Assembly: GCA_027487845.1 (NCBI GenBank)
Contig: JAIYCV010000049.1
Location: 1 to 59,942, forward strand
DNA: 59,942 nt
Origin: Flammeovirgaceae bacterium
Lineage (GTDB): Bacteria; Bacteroidota; Bacteroidia; Cytophagales; Cyclobacteriaceae
Direction of reading: 5' to 3'
Below are positions 37,110 to 45,990 of this stretch, in pieces; within the stretch, counting starts at the first letter, position 1, and each line of letters opens with the position of its first letter. The notes below the pieces were generated by a model that worked only from the letters and a program-made list of their open reading frames with translations, did no database searches and was not told where the DNA came from. The translations under genes were made by a program, and so were the position numbers.

Positions 37110-37589
37110 TTAGTTGGGTTGGGCCTTGGCTGCTGCTACTCTAGGCCTGCCAGGGAAGCGCTTGGCCAAATCCTCATAAATAGGCTTGGCTTTGGCTTGC
37201 CCTGCATCGGCCGCAGCCTTTACGCTTTTATAATATAATAGCCCTGCCGAGAACGTGTCGTTGCCCGTTAATAAAATCAAATCGTCAATCATTCGCATGG
37301 CAGGCTTAGCTGCTGTAAATATGGAAAAGATGGTGTCAAACGCGGCTTTGTCGCGCAAAAATTCGGGCAAATCCATAAAATTCGGCACATACTCAGGGGC
37401 GGTGCTGGTGTAGCCTTCCACCTTATCTACAAAGGGGCCGGTTTTTTCGCCTACCTTCAACAGCGAATCGCGCTCTTTGTCTGGTATGTTAATGGTAAAA
37501 GGTTTTAAGAGTGCCTCCACTTCGGCAAACTTAGTTTTCACGGCATTTTGCACATCTGCCGGGATTTCGATAGAAATAGTGTTTTCCAT
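37110..37589 (-). CDS. Conserved hypothetical helical protein
   Basis: A 159-residue, Ala- and Lys-rich helical protein without signal peptide. A pattern such as IEIPADVQNAVKTKFAEVEALLKPFTI, then RDSLLKVGEKTGPFVDKV, and LTGNDTFSAGLLYYKSVKAAADAG with a KRFPGRPR ending, matches uncharacterised proteins found repeatedly in Bacteroidota, from memory. No function known. It is preceded and followed by repeats and hairpins, like the DUF6261 gene. The start at 37589 has no competing upstream ATG. It has its own terminator and is monocistronic. Confidence 0.72.
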   Translation of the reverse strand: MENTISIEIPADVQNAVKTKFAEVEALLKPFTINIPDKERDSLLKVGEKTGPFVDKVEGYTSTAPEYVPNFMDLPEFLRDKAAFDTIFSIFTAAKPAMRMIDDLILLTGNDTFSAGLLYYKSVKAAADAGQAKAKPIYEDLAKRFPGRPRVAAAKAQPN

Positions 37590-37960
37590 AAAAGTAACGG
37601 GTTAGTTAATAAAATGACTAGAATAGCCCCAGCGAAGGAGCGTTATAACGAAAGTAACGCATGGCAGCTAAACTTGCAAGGGGTAGTGGAAAAAAGTAAC
37701 GGGGATGAGCAGATTCGGAGATTGTTTTTTGGGCTAGCCGTGTAGTAAGTTTCTACTGGGAATTTAACTTCCTTTTATCTGTGGTTCGACAATCGCTCCG
37801 CTAACTTGTCGAACAGCTGGATGCTTCGCGATGGAGGGTAAGGCTTCGTGCCTTGTGATGTCTCAGGCGTCAAGACACCTTTGAGGTGTCAGACGCCTTG
37901 ACGGCTACGAACAACGACTAACGACCAACCAACAACGAACTCCGCTGAGCCGCAGCATGT
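37590..37960. repeat. Gene-free 371-bp stretch with REP-like hairpins
   Basis: It holds GTTCGACAA/TTGTCGAAC (37783-37791, 37805-37813) and a long hairpin TCAGGCGTC..ACACCT / AGGTGT..GACGCCTTGA (37863-37901). It also has three degenerate copies of AAAGTAACG near 37592, 37639 and 37693. No coding frame of interest on either strand. Confidence 0.6.
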
Positions 37961-39358
37961 CTATTTACTTTTTCTTTTATGAACAAGGGTATCCGAAGCT
38001 AACGTCTGGAGGGTGTAATTTCCCGTGTCTAGAGAAACTTTGGAATTCCTTTTTTGAAAGTCAACAATTGCCTGTTTAGTTACCAGTGTATTGAAAACAA
38101 AAACCTCTTTAAGTGAAGGCCGAGCTGCCAACACAAGAATTCCCTTATCGGTTACTTTGGTCGACACCAGATTAAGTCGTTCCAACTTGGTTAATTCTTT
38201 CAACTGGTCAATTGCTTCGTCATTGATGGCGGTGTAATCCAACTCAAGCGAACGCAGATTACCAAACGTTGAAAGCGTTTTAAGTGCTGAATTTGATATG
38301 GCTGTTCGCGTAAGCTTTAGTTGAATCAACTGCTGTTTAAAAGGTGTAAGCAACTCCACCTCTTTATCGGTAATGGTAGCAGGATTTATAAAGAACGCTT
38401 TGGCGAACTTCGTATTTTGTGAAAGTGGCATCACAATAATTCCTTTCGCTCGTAACTCCACCATCCGTTCAGCATCCAGTTCTGGAATAGCGGTGTCGTC
38501 CAGCTCCACCGTTGCAGATGTCTCTTTTAATGATTCGATGTATTGCACTATTTTATCATCAACAAATTCGCTGATCTTTTTATCGAAGCTTGCACCAGCT
38601 TCCATCCATCCATACAGCACATCCACTTCGTTGTTTGTCAACTGTGGTCTTCCTTTTGGCGGCATGTGATGCTCGTCTTCGGCTGGCAAGATCAGTCGTT
38701 TATAGAGTTCGCTTTCAGTTGGGTTTGCCGTTTTCACTACCACGCCATGCTTCCCTCCTTTTAAAATAAATTCAACTTCATCAAGCCTCAACTGACCTTT
38801 TTGCTTCTTGGCATTATGACATGAATAGCATTTCTTTTCCAGTAACGGGGCTATTATGTGCTTATAAAAATTAGAATCCTTTGAAAAGGATACTTGCTTG
38901 GTTAGCTCTTCTCCTTCCGCTGAATTAGGCGTTAAGAAATCTTCCCCATGCGTCATTGATCCACCTAAGTGGCCGGTGGCAATCAAGAGCACCATCAACG
39001 GAATAAACACAATAATCCTTAACCTCTTGCGCTGCTTCTCTTTCAACAAAAATGTTTTGCGATGAAATAAGTAAGTCAAAAAAGAAAAGATGGCCGTGCC
39101 AATTCCAAGCCATTGATGATTTTGAAGAAGCTTTTCTTCATAGCCGCCTTCTTGTGAAAGAAGAAAGCCAGAAAGCGCAGCGAATACAGCACCACATGCG
39201 CCTATCAGCAAGGAAGGCTCAACGGCAAATCTTACTTTCTTGAACTTCTTCGTTCGGGACAGTAATTCAAAAACAAAAGCCAGCCATAAAATACCGATGG
39301 GAAAATGAACGAGTATTGGATGAAACCGCCCGAAAAATGATGACACCTCTCCCATCAA
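37961..39358 (-). CDS. DUF2231 membrane domain fused to c-type cytochrome and LRR
   Basis: A 465-residue inner-membrane protein. The N-terminal DUF2231-like part has four hydrophobic segments (about 12-33, 47-66, 82-98, 112-130; HPILVHFPIGILWL). A planctomycete-type cytochrome C domain follows, with haem motif CYSCH (C177, C180, H181) and GQLRLD and MPPKGRPQL downstream. The C-terminal part (about 300-450) contains LRR-like strands (LKTLSTFGNLRSLELDYTAIN). It is the last gene of the leftward operon, directly adjacent to the isomerase gene (stop and start share the junction 39358/39359). Electron transfer with the DUF1549/DUF1553 cytochrome is inferred. Confidence 0.88.
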   Translation of the reverse strand: MMGEVSSFFGRFHPILVHFPIGILWLAFVFELLSRTKKFKKVRFAVEPSLLIGACGAVFAALSGFLLSQEGGYEEKLLQNHQWLGIGTAIFSFLTYLFHRKTFLLKEKQRKRLRIIVFIPLMVLLIATGHLGGSMTHGEDFLTPNSAEGEELTKQVSFSKDSNFYKHIIAPLLEKKCYSCHNAKKQKGQLRLDEVEFILKGGKHGVVVKTANPTESELYKRLILPAEDEHHMPPKGRPQLTNNEVDVLYGWMEAGASFDKKISEFVDDKIVQYIESLKETSATVELDDTAIPELDAERMVELRAKGIIVMPLSQNTKFAKAFFINPATITDKEVELLTPFKQQLIQLKLTRTAISNSALKTLSTFGNLRSLELDYTAINDEAIDQLKELTKLERLNLVSTKVTDKGILVLAARPSLKEVFVFNTLVTKQAIVDFQKRNSKVSLDTGNYTLQTLASDTLVHKRKSK

Positions 39359-40273
39359 CTAAGCATAGCGTTTGCGGAGCGTTTCCATCATGTACTTATT
39401 GATTTGCCATTGGTCGGCCAAGGGCTGTCGGGTGTAAGCCATAGTAGGCATATAATCCGGTGGGCCAAATTCAGTGAGTATCGTCATGCGCTTGCCTTCT
39501 TTTTTCTTTTGCTCCACTACTTTGTCCCACCACGCGAAATGAGCATCCACAGCAAACTTCCATTCAGGCGCTCGTGGATCATTTACCTGTGGCCCTTCCG
39601 GGTGACCAATACGTGCGTGAATGTGATCGGTGCGACTTAGTGCTAACGCAATTGTTTCCTTTTGGTCGTCCAACATCGACTCATGAACATTGCACCAATG
39701 CGAGATGTCAAGTGTTAATCGTAAATCAGGCAACGAATCTATAAACCCTTTGGTGATGGGTGCTGAATACAAACTCTTACCCCGATGCGTTTCATGATAT
39801 ACTGGAATGCCACTCGACTTTGAAAGCTGAGCAGTCAACTCCATAAAAAACTTGTTATCGGCAAAAGAAAAATAATCTTTACCGGAATGGCAGTTTATGT
39901 ACAAAGGTTTCGCCTTGATGGCGCTCTCCAGCATACGTGCAAATTGATCGAGATTGGTTTTAGGGTTTGTGTCACCACTGCCAATCAAAATACCAAAACG
40001 CAATCCGTTTTTAGCAAATGCTTCTTGAACTTCTTGTTGGCCTTTGGCATCGGCAGGATACCAAATTTCCGCTCCGTCATAACCATCGGCTTTTATGCGC
40101 TCGCAAAATTGAGCGGTGGTGCCGTTAAAGCCCCAGTTTGTTCCAAGTAAAATCAATTCAAAGCCAGCAGCAGTAGTTGTTTCCATGGGTTTGGCAAAGG
40201 TAGTAAATGGGTTAATGAGAGCCACAGCACTCGCTGCACTAGCTCTGTTGATAAATTCTCTTCGGTTGATCAT
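39359..40273 (-). CDS. Tat-exported sugar phosphate isomerase/epimerase family protein
   Basis: A 304-residue protein starting NRREFINRASAASAVAL, a twin-arginine-like signal with RR at 4-5. The rest is an xylose-isomerase-like TIM barrel: ELILLGTNWGFNGT, DGAEIWYPADA, FGILIGSG, NCHSGKDYF, YHETHRGKS, LDISHWCNVHES and LTEFGPPDY. Metal-binding residues fit the family, such as Glu in YHETHRG and the Asp in LDISHW. It probably isomerises or epimerises a sugar in the periplasm, the usual role in DUF1501/DUF1553 operons; the substrate is unknown. The DUF2231 gene follows at its stop codon. Confidence 0.85.
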   Translation of the reverse strand: MINRREFINRASAASAVALINPFTTFAKPMETTTAAGFELILLGTNWGFNGTTAQFCERIKADGYDGAEIWYPADAKGQQEVQEAFAKNGLRFGILIGSGDTNPKTNLDQFARMLESAIKAKPLYINCHSGKDYFSFADNKFFMELTAQLSKSSGIPVYHETHRGKSLYSAPITKGFIDSLPDLRLTLDISHWCNVHESMLDDQKETIALALSRTDHIHARIGHPEGPQVNDPRAPEWKFAVDAHFAWWDKVVEQKKKEGKRMTILTEFGPPDYMPTMAYTRQPLADQWQINKYMMETLRKRYA

Positions 40274-40276
40274 TGG

Positions 40277-40471
40277 TTATTGCTCGCGCTTCAATAGTTC
40301 TATTATTTCTTTGTCGGTGATTGCATCCCCCTTAGTCCTAGCTGATAAATCATTTATAAATTCACTAGCTGATGTGGTATTCAACTTTCCTTTTTTAAAA
40401 AGTTTAACTTCTTTCAAACCCTTTCTTATATTTTCCAAGACTTCCTCCTTAGCAAAGTTATCAAAAATCAT
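40277..40471 (-). CDS. Small antitoxin-like protein within the cytochrome operon
   Basis: 64 residues from the ATG at 40471; an upstream in-frame TTG (40486) adds five residues. It is charged and helical: EEVLENIRKGLKEVKLFKKGKLNTTSASEFINDL resembles small Bacteroidota antitoxins of the ENIKKGLKEVKLxxxGK type that pair with RelE toxins. No toxin gene is next to it. The gene sits 31 bp after the DUF1501 stop and 3 bp before the isomerase start, so it is part of the operon. The antitoxin label is weak; it could also be an unrelated operon protein. Confidence 0.5.
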   Translation of the reverse strand: MIFDNFAKEEVLENIRKGLKEVKLFKKGKLNTTSASEFINDLSARTKGDAITDKEIIELLKREQ

Positions 40472-40502
40472 AATTCTATAAATCAATTAGTACCTATTGC
40501 TC

Positions 40503-41960
40503 TCAGGATACTATCTCTTGAATCACTTTCCCTTCTACATCTGTCAATCGAAAAGGACGCCCTTGAAATTGATACACCAATTTTTCGTGGTCAAATCCCA
40601 GTTGATTTAAGATGGTGGCTTGAACATCGTGCAACGATACCTTCCCCTTAGTCGGGTAATATCCAATCTCGTCCGTCTCGCCCCAGCTCCCGCCTTTCTT
40701 AATTCCGCCTCCAGCCATCCACATAGTAAATGCCTCTACATGGTGATCTCTTCCTAGAAAGGGCATTGTCTTGTTCTCACGATTTTCTTGCATAGGTGTT
40801 CTTCCAAACTCTCCACCCCAAACCACCAATGTTTCATCCAGCAGACCTCTTTGTTTTAGATCTAGTAAAAGAGCCGTGATGGGGCGATCAATTTCTCTGC
40901 ACTTGTTTCGCAATCCATAATCAATTGCCAACGCCTCGTCAGTTCCATGACTATCCCACCCCCAATCGAATAACTGAACAAAGCGCACTCCTTGCTCAAC
41001 TAACTTACGAGCAAGTAAACAATTATTAGCAAAAGAAGCTTTACCTGGTTTTGTACCATACAATTCATGGATGGAAGCTGGCTCGGTATTGATGTTCATC
41101 ACTTCGGGTACCGACATTTGCATACGATACGCCAACTCATATTGATTAATGCGCGTAAGTGTTTCTGGATCTTGAAATTCTTTGTAGTGCTCTTGATTTA
41201 CTTGATTGATGGCGTCAATGGTTTTCTTTTTCATTGCCCGATCAATCCCTTCCGGATCATTCAAGTAAAGCACCGGCTCGCCAACGGATCGACATTGAAC
41301 TCCCTGATAAACTGAGGGAAGAAACCCACTGCCCCAAACACTTTTTCCGGCATCCGGAGTTTTACCACCCGAAGTCAACACAACAAATCCGGGTAGGTTA
41401 GAATTCTCAGTCCCCAACCCATACGTGACCCATGAACCAATGCTTGGCCTGCCCAACCGTGGGGTGCCTGTATGCACAAGCAATTGCGCTGGCGCGTGAT
41501 TGAACTGATCCGTATTTACGGCATGTAAAAACGACAACTCATCCACCACTGTTGACAAATGAGGCAGGTGTTCTGACACCCAAGCGCGCGACTCTCCATA
41601 TTGTTTAAATGATGCCTGAGGGCCTAACATTTTAGGCGTACCGCGAATGAACGCAAACTTCTTTCCCTCCAACAACGACTGCGGACACAATTGATTATGT
41701 AGCTTCTGCAGCTCTGGCTTGAAGTCAAACGTTTCAAATTGTGATGGTGCCCCGGCCATGTGCAAGTAGATTACGCTTTTTGCTTTGCCAGGAAAGTGAG
41801 GCACTCGTGGAAACATGGGGTCCATTGAAAGCTCTTTGGCTTTTGAGCCAAAACAACCGCCAAGCAAGGTGCTAAGGGCAACCCCGCCAAGCCCAGCAGC
41901 ACTCTCATACAGAAAGTGCCTTCGGGAAATATTCTTTAAATCGCTAAATGGCTGATCCAT
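40503..41960 (-). CDS. DUF1501 family protein, Tat-exported
   Basis: A 485-residue protein with a twin-arginine signal [18 protein letters not shown] (residues 12-29). DUF1501 hallmarks: [71 protein letters not shown] and [21 protein letters not shown]-like ([10 protein letters not shown]). It belongs to the alkaline-phosphatase/sulfatase-like superfamily, but the usual catalytic residue is not obvious. DUF1501 genes normally follow DUF1549/DUF1553 cytochrome genes, as here (13 bp). It probably works with that protein in a periplasmic or surface reaction of unknown substrate. Confidence 0.92.
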   Translation of the reverse strand: [485 protein letters not shown]

Positions 41961-41973
41961 TATTTTGAAATTT

Positions 41974-44745
41974 TCAATTGGTTATCAATTCATCTAAATT
42001 TAAAATTGCGCTTGCCACGATGGTCAGTGCCGCCAACTCTGGCTTTTCTTCTTTTATCAATTTCTTGGCCTCAGCAGGGTTCTTCTTGTAGTCGGCTAAT
42101 GCGTCTGAATAAAGCGAAGAAAGAATCGATAGTTTCTTTTTGCTAATAGATTTAAATAGCACACTTTCATAACCAAAGCCAATTTGCGCTGCTGGATCGG
42201 CTGACGCTTTCATCATCTTAGAAGCAAAAGCCCTGGCCGCATCTATATAAACTGGGTCGTTCAACGTCACCAGTGCTTGCAACGGGGTATTGGTTCGTAT
42301 TCGGTTTATCGTACAGACTTCTCTGCTGGAGCCATCAAAAGTCATCATACTCGGATAAGGACTTGTGCGCTTACTATAAATGTAAACACCTCGCCTATAC
42401 TGATCATCGCCCTTACTGGTTTCCCATTTATCATCACTCCACACACTTTGCCAAACTCCATCGGGCTGGTAAGGCATAATGCTTTTTCCGTACATCTTAT
42501 CGCTTAGCAAGCCACTAACGGCCAAGGCTTGATCCCTCACCTGTTCGGCTGACAAGCGTATGCGAGGCCCGCGAGCCAGGAGCTTATTGAGTGGATCTTT
42601 TTCCAATAATTCCGCGCTAACTTTCGAGTCCTGCTGATAAGTCTGAGTCATCACAATATCTTTAATTAGCTTTTTTATACTCCATTTATGCTCATTCATT
42701 AAACGAAGGGAAAGCCAATCTAGCAACTCAGGGTGCGAAGGTTTGGCGCCTTGCGTTCCAAAATCTTCAGACGTCTCTACCAACCCAATTCCAATTAGTT
42801 GCTCCCACACGCGATTTACAATTGTGCGGGCCGTAAGGGGATTGTTTTTATCTACCAACCAGTTGGCAAAACCAAGTCTATTGGTAGGCTGCCCTTCAGG
42901 AAAAGGATTCAGCAATCGCGGAACCTCTGGCTTTACTAAAGCACCTTTCACTAACCAATTGCCTCTTTCAAAAACATGTGTAGTTCGCACCCGTTCGGTA
43001 TTTTCAATCATAATTGGAGTGCCTTCAGTGGTGCGGTTTACTAGGCTATCAAAATCCGTTACCACCCCTTGATACCCTGCCCTACCCTTTCCGGGCAACT
43101 CCTCGCGGAAGGCAATCCATTCAACGGCCGTAACGGGATAGCCTTCTTTTAATTTTGGATTAATGAACTTGAAGTAAAGCGAATGAACACCCTTCATGTT
43201 TGGAATAGGAACGAATGACGCTTTCCATTTCCAACCGTTGGACGGTACTTCAAATCGTGAAACCAACGTTCCGTTCATATTATCGGCACGAATCTCAACA
43301 ATACCACCTTTCTCTGGCGTTTGATGGTTTATTATCAACACCGATTTATTGGTTAAGTCGACATTCGTCAAACGGGCACTTCCGCCATGTCTAATACCCA
43401 AGAATTTAGTATCTATCAGCTCGCCATTCACAAATTGATCGAAGTCATGAGGATGAATTTTTGGCTCCAGCGTCTTCAAAAAAAGAAGCGTGTTCTTCTC
43501 CGCACTTGGATTCTCCTTTTTCACCCAAGCAATGATGTCGTCTAGTTTCTTTTGGTCTTTCTCTTCATACATTTTCAAAACCGGGTGCTCACCATAGGTA
43601 TCTTCATCTCGGGAGTTATTAAAAAAAGCAAGTGTTTTATAATACTCCTCATGACGGAATGGATCATACGGATGGCTATGGCATTGCACGCAAGCAAACG
43701 TAGTGCTTTGCCACACCTGAAAGGTAGTATTCAACCGATCTAAGGTAGACGCCACTCTAAACTCTTCATCTTCTGTGCCTCCCTCATCGTTGTTCATGGT
43801 ATTACGATGAAAAGCCGTAGCCACATATTGATCATCGGTAGGATTTGGTAGTAAGTCCCCAGCTAATTGTTCAATTGTAAATTGATCAAATGGCTTATCT
43901 TCATTAAACGCTTTTATCACATAATCGCGATAACGCCAAATATCCCTTCCCGCGTCTCGTTCGTACCCTTTGGTATCCGAATAGCGTGCTAAGTCAAGCC
44001 ACCAAGAAGCCCATTTCTCTCCAAATTTTGGCGATGCTAATAAGTTGTTCACCAACTTCTCATACGCATCCTCATTTTCATTTTCTATAAACTGAGATGC
44101 TTGTTCAGGTGACGGAGGCAGACCAACAACATCGAAATACACCCGCCTAACCAAAGCGGATTTTTCAGCAGGTTTCGATCTGCTTAGATTTTCAGCCTTC
44201 AGCTTTTCGTCAATAAAATCATCAATGATCGTTTGCTTCGATGAGCTACCACCAAAAAATCCAGCAAAAATACCGTTACCAACTGGCGTAGTTACGGCCC
44301 GTGGAGGAACATACGCCCAGTGATCGCCCCATTTTGCTCCCTGCTCAATCCACTTGCGTAGAATTTCAATTTCATTTTTACAAAGTGCATTCTCTTTATA
44401 CGGCATCCGTTCTTCCGGATCAGTGCTAGTAAGCCGCTTGATCATTTCACTATGAGCAGCTTCACCCGGTATAATCGATGGCTTGCCTGACTCTGTTGTA
44501 TCTAACGCATCCTTGCGAAAGAGCAAACTAAAATTGGCTTGCCGCTTTACACCGCCATGACAAGAAATGCAGTTTTTATTAATGATAGGTTTTACTTGAA
44601 GGCTGTAGTCAATTTGATCAGTTTGCTGATTACAGGAAAAGAAAAATGGGCTAAAAAATAAAAAACAAATCCATTCACATCTGACCAATTCAAACGCAGA
44701 GAGAAATGAATTTTTTACTGCTACTCTCAGAAACACATTCTTCAT
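41974..44745 (-). CDS. DUF1549/DUF1553 protein with c-type cytochrome domain (PSD1-type)
   Basis: 923 residues from the ATG at 44745; an ATG 20 codons upstream (44805) precedes a less likely N-terminus. The N-terminal segment is hydrophobic (about 25-37) with a lipobox-like FFFSC (Cys38). A planctomycete-type cytochrome domain with CISCH (near 59-63) precedes DUF1549 (WASWWLDLARYSDTKG, YRDYVIKAFNEDKPFDQFTIEQLAGDL) and DUF1553 (RLGFANWLVDKNNPLTARTIVNRVWEQLIG). Such proteins bind haem c and occur in gene clusters with DUF1501 and isomerases. Their reaction is not established. The first gene of the leftward operon, divergent from the AraC regulator. Confidence 0.92.
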   Translation of the reverse strand: MKNVFLRVAVKNSFLSAFELVRCEWICFLFFSPFFFSCNQQTDQIDYSLQVKPIINKNCISCHGGVKRQANFSLLFRKDALDTTESGKPSIIPGEAAHSEMIKRLTSTDPEERMPYKENALCKNEIEILRKWIEQGAKWGDHWAYVPPRAVTTPVGNGIFAGFFGGSSSKQTIIDDFIDEKLKAENLSRSKPAEKSALVRRVYFDVVGLPPSPEQASQFIENENEDAYEKLVNNLLASPKFGEKWASWWLDLARYSDTKGYERDAGRDIWRYRDYVIKAFNEDKPFDQFTIEQLAGDLLPNPTDDQYVATAFHRNTMNNDEGGTEDEEFRVASTLDRLNTTFQVWQSTTFACVQCHSHPYDPFRHEEYYKTLAFFNNSRDEDTYGEHPVLKMYEEKDQKKLDDIIAWVKKENPSAEKNTLLFLKTLEPKIHPHDFDQFVNGELIDTKFLGIRHGGSARLTNVDLTNKSVLIINHQTPEKGGIVEIRADNMNGTLVSRFEVPSNGWKWKASFVPIPNMKGVHSLYFKFINPKLKEGYPVTAVEWIAFREELPGKGRAGYQGVVTDFDSLVNRTTEGTPIMIENTERVRTTHVFERGNWLVKGALVKPEVPRLLNPFPEGQPTNRLGFANWLVDKNNPLTARTIVNRVWEQLIGIGLVETSEDFGTQGAKPSHPELLDWLSLRLMNEHKWSIKKLIKDIVMTQTYQQDSKVSAELLEKDPLNKLLARGPRIRLSAEQVRDQALAVSGLLSDKMYGKSIMPYQPDGVWQSVWSDDKWETSKGDDQYRRGVYIYSKRTSPYPSMMTFDGSSREVCTINRIRTNTPLQALVTLNDPVYIDAARAFASKMMKASADPAAQIGFGYESVLFKSISKKKLSILSSLYSDALADYKKNPAEAKKLIKEEKPELAALTIVASAILNLDELITN

Positions 44746-44832
44746 TTTTGGAATTCCATTATCATTTTTTAATACGATTGAATACAATCGAAGCATTATA
44801 AACACAAAGTTGTATAACTTTAAATCTACGGC

Positions 44833-44880
44833 TAATGGACTATTTTTTTTATTTAATGGATAATTTTACTTCTATATTTG
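44833..44880 (+). promoter_or_regulatory. AraC-gene promoter with a 21-bp-spaced repeat in the divergent intergenic region
   Basis: TATATTTG at 44873-44880 is an exact TAnnTTTG box ending 6 bp before the regulator ATG (44887). TAATGGA occurs at 44833-44839 and again at 44854-44860, a spacing of two helical turns, as expected for an AraC dimer. The site lies between divergent genes and could control both. Confidence 0.4.
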
Positions 44881-44886
44881 ACCAGT

Positions 44887-45765
44887 ATGATTAAGAAAAG
44901 GGAAGGTTTTGAAGGACAAAAAGCAATCGTTCTGCCCAAAAAGACACATGAATTTTGTAGCCGCACACCTCCTTTTAGGTCCCTTTACATTACCGATCTA
45001 GGTTTTTACCCTCATGCGCAATATCATCATAGAGAAAGGCATTCAGGGAGTTCACAAGCTATTCTTATATGCTGCGTAGATGGTAAAGGATGGGTCGAGT
45101 TACCGAGCGGGAGTTTCACACTAAATGCAAATCAATACGCAATTATACCGGCTGAGGTACCTCATAAATATGGCGCAGACGAAAAAAGACCATGGACTAT
45201 CTATTGGTTTCATTTTAAAGGTGACAACTGCGCCTATTTTACTGATTTACTTTCAAAACAGTCAAAAAGTTTTGTTAATGATGGTATTTTTATGGAGCAT
45301 CAAATAAAGATTTTTGAGTCGGTGTACAAAAATCTTGAGGCGGGTTATAGTCACGACAACTTAGCCTATTCAAGCATCAGTTTACAATATCTTCTTACGT
45401 GTCTTTGTTTTCCCGATAAGCTCACTCCAGCTGTTAACTCACCGCAGAAAGATGCGGTCGACATTTCTATTGAATATATGCAAAGTCATTTAGAAAACTC
45501 GATAAATTTAGACTCACTCGCATCGCATGTTAACTTGTCGTTGTCTCATTATGCCAGCATTTTTAGAAAAAAAACGGGCTATACGCCAATTGTCTACTTC
45601 AACCATCTAAAAATTCAGCGCGCATGCCAATTTCTACACTTTACCTCACTTAGAATAAATGAAATCTCCTTTAAGCTAGGGATAGAAGATCCGTATTATT
45701 TTTCAAGATTATTTACCAAAACAATGGGAATTTCACCCACGGATTACAGAAGAAAAAAGCACTAG
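44887..45765 (+). CDS. AraC family transcriptional regulator
   Basis: 292 residues from the ATG at 44887; a TTG three codons earlier is in frame. The N-terminal cupin-like domain (about 60-165) senses a ligand: GKGWVELPSGSFTLNANQYAIIPAEVPHKYGAD and WTIYWFHFKGDN are typical. The C-terminal double HTH domain (about 190-290) includes LDSLASHVNLSLSHYASIFRKKTGYTPIVYFNHLKIQRACQFL and DPYYFSRLFTKTMGISPTDYRRK. It lies between the leftward cytochrome operon and the rightward SusCD genes, so it probably activates one or both in response to a sugar. The ligand is unknown. Confidence 0.93.
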   Translation: MIKKREGFEGQKAIVLPKKTHEFCSRTPPFRSLYITDLGFYPHAQYHHRERHSGSSQAILICCVDGKGWVELPSGSFTLNANQYAIIPAEVPHKYGADEKRPWTIYWFHFKGDNCAYFTDLLSKQSKSFVNDGIFMEHQIKIFESVYKNLEAGYSHDNLAYSSISLQYLLTCLCFPDKLTPAVNSPQKDAVDISIEYMQSHLENSINLDSLASHVNLSLSHYASIFRKKTGYTPIVYFNHLKIQRACQFLHFTSLRINEISFKLGIEDPYYFSRLFTKTMGISPTDYRRKKH

Positions 45766-45990
45766 CCGACAGCATTCGCACATCACGTAAAATAGAGTTG
45801 GTTTCTCCAAAGTGAGGCAATCTAAGTGTTTCAAATTTTTTGAGTATAAATTACCTCAAACGATTGTTTGGTGGTTAAATGAAGATTTTGGCGGATGAAA
45901 AAATAAAATAATCCATGATTACCATTTTTTTGTCCATTCTGGCGCAATCGTTTTCTGCAAAATTGCATAACTAAATTAAAAATCTCGCTT

